A stretch of 64,000 nucleotides of DNA from TM7 phylum sp. oral taxon 349 (GTDB lineage: Bacteria > Patescibacteriota > Saccharimonadia > Saccharimonadales > Saccharimonadaceae), in NCBI GenBank assembly GCA_018127705.1, contig CP072328.1, forward strand, positions 620,001 to 684,000, written 5' to 3'. This document shows positions 57,850-64,000 of the stretch, piece by piece. The notes below the pieces were generated by a model. It was not told the origin of the DNA. It was given only the letters and a program-made list of their open reading frames with translations, and made no database searches. Every line of letters begins with the position of its first letter. Within the stretch, counting starts at the first letter, position 1. The position numbers and the translations under genes are program-made.

Positions 57850-58800
57850 GTCTCGGCCAATCCTATTGTGCGGTGAGTTCAGCAGACGTTTAAGCGAAGG
57901 TCAGCTTACACTCAAATCTTTTTTTCTAGTTATACCACGGAGTGTTGAACCAGGGTTCACCCAACCAACCCGTAAAGCCATAGTAAACCGTAGGAATGCT
58001 ATTGGGCTGGCGAGCAGTTCTGGCTGGTTAGCTCTTGCCATCCATTCTTGGCAAAGAGAGTCTAGCTGTCTCGTCAGGATTCTTCCGCCGAACAGCTTCC
58101 CGAGCATACCGCTTTGTCACGCTCCAGACATTCTCTCCTTGGTTGGTACTGGCAAAGCACCCTTTGCTATGATTCCAACTCTCATGAGCGTAGCCAAGTA
58201 GTTCTTAGCTCGTCATACGCCCCACCATTTGTCACTCGCCACTAGGCTGCCTGCTACGATGTAATCCTGAACAAATTGTTCAAGCGATTGTCTATCCCCG
58301 GCTGCCGGTAATGCGTAGGGCAATGCGCCCAGTCGTAGTATCTTTAGCGCCAACTACGATGTGCTGAGGCTGTTTGGATCGCCTCTTGCCAAAGTAGCTT
58401 TCATCTACTTGTACCACACTCTCCAGCATGGTGGTGAGCTTGCTGCTGCCAGGCAGTTGCTTGCGGAATCGGGTAAACTAGCGCCGAACAGTAGTATAGC
58501 TTACGCTAGCTAATAGGTATGACGTTTCCGTTGAGCGTTTTGTTTGCTAGCAGTAGAGCAGGATGAACAGAGCTGCCGGGGACTTAGCTTCATGCCGTAT
58601 AACCAACTAGCCTGGTAGCTGTTAGCTGGTAGCTGTTAGCTGGTAGCTGGTAGGCCGGTATTTCTTGCGGCACAGTTTACACCACAGATATTTGTTGCAA
58701 TAGTTTTCATGAAGACCCTTATGGCAGCGAGGACAAGATGGAGAAGGGGGCGCGCCGCGAGGGCGTCATACCATCAGGACGTCGCTCACTCATTAGTAAC
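57850..58800 (-). pseudogene. Decayed IS1595-family transposase
   Basis: Minus-strand fragments in different frames match the intact transposase at 649: the zinc-ribbon region near 58640-58740 (CPRCHKGLHENY, then CNKYLWCKLCRKKYRP), the catalytic region around 58290-58420, and the end near 57930-58100 (GRILTRQLDSLCQEWMARAN, LRFTMALRVGW). Multiple stops and shifts. It is an old copy, more distant than the intact element. Confidence 0.75.
58610..58656. repeat. Short tandem repeat within the IS remnant
   Basis: TAGCTGGTAGCTGT-type units: CTGGTAGCTGTTAG occurs twice in a row and then shortens to CTGGTAGCTGGTAGG. It is a small expansion in dead DNA, unlikely to have a function. Confidence 0.7.
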
Positions 58801-58974
58801 AACATTATACACTATATTGTTAATACTGTCAATGATTATCCTCCATTAACCCCTCAACCGCAAAGGATAAGCTCAATAAAGACACGTTTCAATTTTAGCC
58901 CCGTGGTTTAATGGATTTTTGGAAAGTCTAATATAACCGGAAAGGGCGTTAGAAACGCGTCTAACAACAAGCAT
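58801..58974. other. Spacer between two IS remnants
   Basis: About 170 bp, AT-rich; nothing recognisable apart from a possible promoter-like TATTGTTAATACTG. Confidence 0.3.
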
Positions 58975-59680
58975 ATGCAACTTTGCTACGATGAACGTAT
59001 AGTTATCGAGAATAGGTTAAAGAATGGCGAATCATACGCTGCCATTGCCAAGCCGCTTGGACGCTCAACCAGTACTATCTCTCCGTGAGGTTAATAGCTT
59101 TATTGAGGAGCAAATACAAAGGCTGCCCGGGTCGAAAACGGAATAAGAATAGACAGCCGCGTTACTATACCGGCCATTGCCAGCCTAGATAGCCCGCAAG
59201 TACCGCGGGCCCAAGTTATGGTTAGTACCATTCGTAAGGCTAAAGAGGGCGTTAAAAGGCACGGCAGAGGCTACATAGCAAGATGTATAGCTATTAACCC
59301 ATACCGAGCGCAAGTCCGGATTAGGCTCTATTAGTTTAGCTATTGGCTGCAATGCCGCCAGTATTACCAAACAAACCAAGGTGGATATTGAAAGAGTCTT
59401 TAGCAAAAGTAATGTTGCCACCATTACTTACGGCAATGGGGGCTGAGTTTAGCAGCTGGCCGTGCCACTTGAGAAAACACTGGCTGCAGATATTTACTTT
59501 GCTAACCCGTATAAATCCAGCCAGCGCGGCAGGAATGAAAACTTTAATGGGCTAATTAGAGATTTTTATCCTAAAGGCACTGACTTCAAAAAGCTTACGG
59601 CTCTAATGTATATTAGACTTAGAAAATCTATTGAACAACAGACCCAGAAAGCGTCTAGGCTACTTAACCCCGCTTGAAGT
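58975..59680 (+). pseudogene. Decayed IS30-family transposase
   Basis: The ATG at 58975 opens YDERIVIENRLKNGESYAAI and AKPLGRSTSTIS, the HTH of IS30 transposases, and then stops. The C-terminal DDE part reappears at 59460-59677: [40 protein letters not shown]. The central part is shifted and broken by stops. Not functional. Confidence 0.8.
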
Positions 59681-59757
59681 CTTTAAGGCAAATTGTTGTG
59701 GTTAGGGTGTTAAGTTAAGCAGCTCTAGTCTCTATAATAGCTGCAGAGGAGATAAAT

Positions 59758-60130
59758 ATGGGAAAATAAGATGTTTTGTAAGCCTTGATTACGATAACGA
59801 TGCTACACTTAAAAACCTTTTAATCGGTCAGGCAAAGTATGAGGGTTCACCATTTGAGATTGCAGATTAGTAAAAGCTCAACTTGGCGCGATGAGGTGCG
59901 AACGCGCATTCGTCACTCGGACTTAGTTATTGTAATCTGCGGCAAAAAATACGGACACAGCAGTTGGTGTAGCTACCGAACTATCATCGCACAAGAGGAG
60001 GGTAAGAACTACTTTCTGTTGGGCGGCTACAGCAGCGGGGCAACAAAAAGTTATATGTACTTTTTTACTGGACAAAAAGCAATCTTGCAAGAAATATTCA
60101 GCTTGAACCTATTTTTGTATAACAAAACCC
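59758..60130 (+). pseudogene. Decayed TIR-like protein (DUF1863/MTH538, Thoeris ThsB-type)
   Basis: Joining frames by eye gives a DUF1863-type protein: CFVSLDYDNDATLKNLLIGQ, AKYEGSPFEIAD, then after a shift SSTWRDEVRTRIRHSDLVIV, ICGKKYGHSSW and IAQEEGKNYFLLGGYSSGAT. At least two lesions are seen: ATGGGAAAATAAG (one A short, giving MGK-stop) and the TAGTAA after FEIAD. GAGGAG precedes the ATG. TIR-like proteins of this family include ThsB of the Thoeris anti-phage system; no ThsA-like gene is near. It is a dead copy, possibly left by an island at tRNA-Glu. Confidence 0.7.
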
Positions 60131-60188
60131 CATCCAAACACCCACTAGCGCGGGCTCAAAAAACCATTTTCCAAAAAAGGGAAGTGGT

Positions 60189-60262
60189 TTTTGCCTTTGG
60201 CAGGAATTAAAAACCAATCAAAAAAATCGCTCATTTGGGCGACGATTTAGATTTCTACTCTG
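60189..60262 (-). terminator. tRNA-Glu terminator inside the tRNA-flanking repeat
   Basis: On the minus strand TCGCCC, loop AAAT, GAGCGA then TTTTTT (complement of 60221-60242). The whole 74 bp is similar to 39151-39222 downstream of tRNA-Gln, including the TTTTTAATTC and TGCCAAAGGCA parts beyond the terminator. Confidence 0.75.
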
Positions 60263-60265
60263 AAT

Positions 60266-60340
60266 TGGTGATCGTACCGGGAATCGAACCCGGATTGTCA
60301 GGATGAGAACCTGATGTCCTAACCGTTAGACGATACGACC
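60266..60340 (-). tRNA. tRNA-Glu (anticodon CTC)
   Basis: 75 nt with encoded CCA on the minus strand. Acceptor GGTCGTA/TACGATC (one G-T pair), anticodon stem TCAGG/CCTGA with loop TTCTCAT giving CTC, T-loop TTCGATT. A CTC isoacceptor normally exists beside a TTC one, expected elsewhere in the genome. Confidence 0.94.
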
Positions 60341-60363
60341 TAGCGCTACCTACTATACCAAAA

Positions 60364-60756
60364 CTACTCGCTTGTGTCTACCAATGAATTGCCAATTTGC
60401 TGGACGATCTCAAGCAAACGTCGCGGTGTAATTTCTGCCTTTACAAAATATGCGTCAACATTATGTTCTATTTCTTGGCGCGTTTCTTCATCTTGGTCAA
60501 AGTTTGTCATGACGGCGACATGCGAATGCTTTGCAACCGGGTGCTTCTTAACCTCGCGCAAGATTTCCTGTCCGCGTAGTTCTGGTAACATGATGTCAAG
60601 TAGTATTAAGTCGTACGCCTTGTTGGTTGCCATCACTAGCCCGTCACGCCCGTCAATTGCCCACTCGACGTCGTAACCCGCTTGACGCAGACTGCGCACA
60701 TACATCTCGCCGATGAATCTGTCATCTTCAATCATTAAAATTGTTTTGATCGCCAT
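60364..60756 (-). CDS. Single-domain (CheY-like) response regulator
   Basis: 130 aa from ATG 60756 (AGGAG in the preceding 15 nt). Receiver residues: MIEDDRF (acidic pair), LILLDIMLPE (phospho-acceptor Asp near 52), VMTNF (Thr) and YFVKAEI (Lys). There is no output domain, so it works by protein contact or as a phosphorelay partner. It follows the sensor kinase gene after 13 nt, and they are very likely a pair. Confidence 0.9.
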   Translation of the reverse strand: MAIKTILMIEDDRFIGEMYVRSLRQAGYDVEWAIDGRDGLVMATNKAYDLILLDIMLPELRGQEILREVKKHPVAKHSHVAVMTNFDQDEETRQEIEHNVDAYFVKAEITPRRLLEIVQQIGNSLVDTSE

Positions 60757-60769
60757 ATCGTAGCTCCTT

Positions 60770-62323
60770 TTACCCCGAATAGGTTGCATGATTAGTAATT
60801 GATTCGCCATGTCGCATAACGAGTGCCGTATTAACTTGTCCGTTTGCCCGCAAAGTCTCGGCAACGCTGGCATAAATCGGTAACGTAAACGAGAACGTTG
60901 AACCAACACCTTCGGTGCTTGATACGCCAATCGTACCGCCATGGCTTTCGATAATTGCTTTACAAATGTACAATCCAATCCCTGTGCCTGCAACGGTTTC
61001 ACGCGAACGGTGTGAACGATAGAACTTGTGAAATAGATTATTAACAACGTTTGCTGGCATGCCGATACCGTTATCTACGACTGAAACTTTTACGAACATA
61101 CCCTCAACAGCAGCGTTAACACGCACGATACCACCGTTATTTGAATATTTTATACCATTATCAATTAGATTTGATAAAACTTCGCTAATACTTGACGGGT
61201 CAGCAGCGACAGTCGGTAAATCTTCGGGGATATCAACAACAAGTTGACGGCGTTGTGATGAAGCGCGTAAGTTCATGTCGTCGCGAATTGTTTGGTAAAT
61301 GCGCGCGAGCGATTCTTCGTTAAGGTGGATCTTTAGGTGCCGTCGGTCGTATTTACTTGTGTTCAGAATATTGTTGATGTAGCCGGATAGGCGGTTGCCG
61401 CTAACAATGAGGCGCTGGAATAGCTCTTTCTGTTCAGCGGTAAGCGTATCTTCAAGTTCGAGCGATAGTACGTCTAAATAGCCGCGGATGACTGTAATTG
61501 GACCGCGTAATTCATGCGCTGCAAACGAGATAAAATCTAGCCCGTCGTCTTCCGGCTGGTAAATGTCCGATTCGTCGTATGCCACTAGGACAACTTCAGC
61601 AGCACTCCCTTGCTCAAAGTTGGCAGTTACATTGAAGATTCGCCGGGCTTCGTCACCAATGATTTTATTTGGTACGCGCAGCCAAGTTTGCTGGGCATGT
61701 ACTGTATTAGTCTCGCAAGCGGTAAGCCAGTTTGTGAAATCATCTGGTTCGTCAAATAATAATTCTAATCTGAGAGCGCCCTCTTTTGTTTGCTTAACGG
61801 GCGCTGCGCGATTAGCGAACGAAATCTCGCCGGCAGTATTCATAACGACGATGCCGGCGTTTATTTGGTTAAGTGCAGTAAGTAACATTTTATAGCGCTG
61901 CGACATGCGTGAATTGTCAGCATTAGCGTTGTCGGCAGAGTTGTTCTCGTAAATATAAAGGAGCATATCATGAAAGCCGTCTTTAGCGTAACGCGGCAAG
62001 TTTGGATTACCGAGCGGCTGGTTAACGGTCTGTCCGGCGGCGCGCGCAATTGCAGTCGCTAAGTCGCGCAAGGGTGTCAGCAAAAACAATACTAAATAAA
62101 TGTTCAGGGCCACTGACGTTATAATTGTCGCGCCCATCGTGATGGCAAACGGTAGCGTGTCAATGTGCGCACCCGCCACAACAAGCGCTCCGCCGACTAC
62201 TAGCACGACGAGTAACTGTGCGAGGATCGAAAGCAAAATTGCATTCCGGCGGTAGATTCCCCAATAATCGCGCATCTCGGCGACACGTTTCGGCGCATGA
62301 TGTACATTTTTTTCTAATGCCAC
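60770..62323 (-). CDS. PAS-containing sensor histidine kinase
   Basis: 517 aa from GTG 62323 (GGAGG about 10 nt upstream). Two N-terminal transmembrane helices (LLSILAQLLVVLVVGGALVV and TIITSVALNIYLVLFLLTPL) are joined by a very short loop, so it has little outside domain. A HAMP-like linker, a PAS-like region (ALNQINAGIVVMNTAGEISF), HisKA with SFAAHELRGPITVIRGY, and HATPase with NLIDNGIKYSN and GTGIGLYICKAI follow. The start overlaps the DUF3048 gene end by 10 nt, so the three genes form one operon. Confidence 0.92.
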   Translation of the reverse strand: MALEKNVHHAPKRVAEMRDYWGIYRRNAILLSILAQLLVVLVVGGALVVAGAHIDTLPFAITMGATIITSVALNIYLVLFLLTPLRDLATAIARAAGQTVNQPLGNPNLPRYAKDGFHDMLLYIYENNSADNANADNSRMSQRYKMLLTALNQINAGIVVMNTAGEISFANRAAPVKQTKEGALRLELLFDEPDDFTNWLTACETNTVHAQQTWLRVPNKIIGDEARRIFNVTANFEQGSAAEVVLVAYDESDIYQPEDDGLDFISFAAHELRGPITVIRGYLDVLSLELEDTLTAEQKELFQRLIVSGNRLSGYINNILNTSKYDRRHLKIHLNEESLARIYQTIRDDMNLRASSQRRQLVVDIPEDLPTVAADPSSISEVLSNLIDNGIKYSNNGGIVRVNAAVEGMFVKVSVVDNGIGMPANVVNNLFHKFYRSHRSRETVAGTGIGLYICKAIIESHGGTIGVSSTEGVGSTFSFTLPIYASVAETLRANGQVNTALVMRHGESITNHATYSG

Positions 62324-63438
62324 GCGACGCCTCCTCCACTATTTGCCACCGCGCCTATCCAGGTTTGCCCGCGGTTAAGCGCAATCTCTTTGCCGCTGGC
62401 GTCAAAAAAGCGGAGTGGTTCAGCGCGGCTGCCTTTGCGCCATGTTGCTTCAGCGACTGTTCCATTTTGGAAAACATGCGCTACGCCGCTCCCGATCGTG
62501 ACGATACTTTGCCGCCAACCGTCTTCATACACAGTGGTCTCATTGACGCGCATAGCAATGACAACGCTCGGCGCAATGCGACCTTCTTCACGGTCGTTGC
62601 TAACCGCGCCGCCAATGCTACGCAGGTAGGAATTGCTTGCTTTATCGTAATCGTAGTGCGTGTTGTAAAGCGGGCCGCTGAAGTTGATATCAATACTTGC
62701 GGCATTTGGTTGTTCGCTAGCCGTACCGTCGGCGCGCATTTGGCCGGAAAACTGCGAGTTTTTGTAGCCTTTTGCGGTGTTGAGTGCATCAAGTTTTTCA
62801 AAGTTCGTGTAGACGTTATGCGGTGCATAGCGATCGCGAGCACGCCAATAACTGCCACCGTTGAAGAACTGGTCGATATCGCGGTAGCTGCCGTTGCGAA
62901 TTTCTGCGAGTGCCGCTGCGCTGCCGCCGACATGGGCGACGCTCGCTTGGTATGGTGCAAGCCAATCAACATAATACATGCGCAGGCTGCGAACCGGTCC
63001 AACTAAACCCGGTTTGTGCTGTTGGTATAAACATAAAAATCGCGTGATACCCCCTTCGGCGATCGCTTCATATACGACCTCTGCCTGCTTTAGCCCGGAT
63101 TGCGGACGTGAGTCCGGTGAATTTTCAATCATCACCGCAGTGACCGGTTTGGCGGCAGCGGCTTCGTCGGCAACCTCTATTCCATTGAGCTGCGAGTAAA
63201 ATTTTGTCGGCTTAGTTTTCTTTTTACGTATAATTGGCGTGTGGTCGGCTTGTACGACAGGCGGCTGATAGGTTAAATAAAATGCCGTCGCACTGCCAAT
63301 AAAAATTAGAAGCACACCGCAAATCAATATCGTCACCAAGCGGTGGCGTTCAATAAACGCACGAAACCGTTTGATCTTGCCTGGCTGTTGCTTAGCAAGC
63401 AGCTTGCGGCTGAGTTCGGTTGATTTTTTTGCGTCCAT
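62314..63438 (-). CDS. DUF3048 (YerB-like) envelope protein
   Basis: 374 aa. ATG 63438 has TATAAT about 10 nt upstream. One transmembrane helix (LVTILICGVLLIFIGSATAF) near residue 35 anchors it, with the rest outside. The DUF3048 core is clear: AVMIENSPDSRPQSGL, EVVYEAIAEGGITRFLCLYQ, GPVRSLRMYYVDWL and DRYAPHNVYTNFEKL; then the second conserved part, FSGPLYNTHYDYD to GSRAEPLRFFD. The domain has no established biochemical role. Operon with a kinase suggests envelope sensing. Confidence 0.88.
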   Translation of the reverse strand: MDAKKSTELSRKLLAKQQPGKIKRFRAFIERHRLVTILICGVLLIFIGSATAFYLTYQPPVVQADHTPIIRKKKTKPTKFYSQLNGIEVADEAAAAKPVTAVMIENSPDSRPQSGLKQAEVVYEAIAEGGITRFLCLYQQHKPGLVGPVRSLRMYYVDWLAPYQASVAHVGGSAAALAEIRNGSYRDIDQFFNGGSYWRARDRYAPHNVYTNFEKLDALNTAKGYKNSQFSGQMRADGTASEQPNAASIDINFSGPLYNTHYDYDKASNSYLRSIGGAVSNDREEGRIAPSVVIAMRVNETTVYEDGWRQSIVTIGSGVAHVFQNGTVAEATWRKGSRAEPLRFFDASGKEIALNRGQTWIGAVANSGGGVAWH

Positions 63439-63827
63439 GCTTATGGTTATTATAACAGATTGCGTACAGTACCGTGGTGTTTTAATTGTAATACTTGCGG
63501 CTTGATATCTTTAGGTCGGAAAAAGATAACAAAACTATTGCTAATTTCATATAACTGATAAAAAACGCAACTGAGCACCGATCTATATAGCGTTAAAAGC
63601 TAAACGCGCTATCGGATGATAGTGGTCATATTGAACGCTTAAGCCCACCCACGCGTCACGTTTAATTCAGAGACTGGCAAAGACTATTTTGCCAAAACGG
63701 CAATTAACTGGAATTTAAATATTTGCGTTGGAGACGGTTTTATTGTTTCGTTAACAAAAGAGAACTTCCTTACCACTATCCGCCCGAATGCCCATCAACA
63801 AAGACAGATATACATATATCATTCACG
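63439..63827. other. Intergenic stretch between the DUF3048 and gltX genes
   Basis: About 390 bp. The -10 box for the DUF3048 gene (TATAAT on the minus strand, complement of about 63450-63455) is at the left edge. I see no ORF above 30 codons with a ribosome-binding site, and no strong hairpin. The sequence is AT-rich. Confidence 0.4.
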
Positions 63828-64000
63828 TTAGAATGACGCTAGTCTCCTGAGCGTTGTCTCTTTACCGAGTAGCGCGAGGGTGTCGTTTAGCTGCGGGCTG
63901 AATGGCGCCCATGTAGTAGCAATACGGACGAGACTAAACAAGATACCAGGTTTTTGACCAGTTTTTTCTAGTAAATCATTGAGACACTGCTGGATTGATT
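63828..64000 (-). CDS. gltX: Glutamyl-tRNA synthetase, C-terminal end (cut by window edge)
   Basis: 57 codons visible on the minus strand ending at TAA 63828-63830. The peptide (CLNDLLEKTGQKPGILFSLV, RIATTWAPFSPQLNDTLALL, GKETTLRRLASF) matches the end of the anticodon-binding domain of GluRS, where 'G..P..LF..LR.A.TG...SP.L...L..LG.E..L.RL' is conserved. In organisms without GlnRS this enzyme also charges tRNA-Gln for later amidation. Confidence 0.8.
   Translation of the reverse strand, partial: SIQQCLNDLLEKTGQKPGILFSLVRIATTWAPFSPQLNDTLALLGKETTLRRLASF

Overview
The window looks like a chromosome segment of a Patescibacteria/CPR bacterium, most probably a Saccharibacterium (TM7). The clues are an inferred lifestyle of fermentation and scavenging (phosphoketolase, AI-2E family permease, sortase with an LPxTG-type surface protein, DUF3048 and PEGA proteins, no complete biosynthetic pathway), archaeal-type AspRS-like synthetases, and many genes whose -10 box lies 6-11 nt before the start codon, as in leaderless mRNAs. 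The standard genetic code fits: TGA is used as stop and coding frames use TGG for Trp. The phylum call is inference; no rRNA is present.

Layout. 1-8 kb: partial cmk, an intact IS1595-family element, xthA, a frameshifted IS481-like element, two small-protein loci with heavily structured transcripts, a HTH-Nudix protein and a P-type ATPase. 8-24 kb: housekeeping genes (UvrD/RecB-like helicase-nuclease, dus, cysS, an AI-2E permease, a second P-type ATPase), a third structured small-protein locus (11.66-12.44 kb), two convergent AspRS-like genes under different control (one behind a T-box), and a SulP-STAS transporter fused to a nucleotidyltransferase-like domain. 24.5-30 kb: a two-component system followed by a MacB/FtsX-type ABC exporter. 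30-37 kb: an accessory island with a DUF2089 regulator, a T-box and a cluster for D-amino acids and dipeptides (two VanX-type dipeptidases, a DapF-fold racemase, a GNAT gene interrupted at a G9 tract, an Asp/Glu racemase, an N-acylamino-acid racemase-like enolase, a chorismate mutase). 37-39 kb: accessory DNA next to tRNA-Gln. 39-53 kb: Erm/KsgA-type methylase, xfp, plsC, SGNH hydrolase, RlmD-like methylase, NAD(P)HX dehydratase-like protein, LPHTG surface protein, tRNA-Leu, sortase and envelope proteins. 54-58 kb: two orphan genes and a hisG-hisE-LOG-deacylase operon behind a second T-box that is base-for-base identical over 173 nt to the first. 57.8-60.2 kb: a graveyard of IS1595, IS30 and TIR-like (ThsB-type) gene remnants ending at tRNA-Glu. 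60.3-64 kb: a CheY-like regulator, a sensor kinase, a DUF3048 protein and the 3' end of gltX.

Two themes deserve most attention. First, three small-protein genes and one of the AspRS-like genes are carried on transcripts with near-consensus promoters, hairpins up to the ribosome-binding site, often a hairpin across the stop codon, and a structured 3' tail; this contrasts with the leaderless genes around them. Second, the two identical T-boxes tie a D-amino-acid/N-acyl-amino-acid salvage gene set to hisG-hisE, suggesting an amino-acid-starvation regulon in an organism that must scavenge amino acids.
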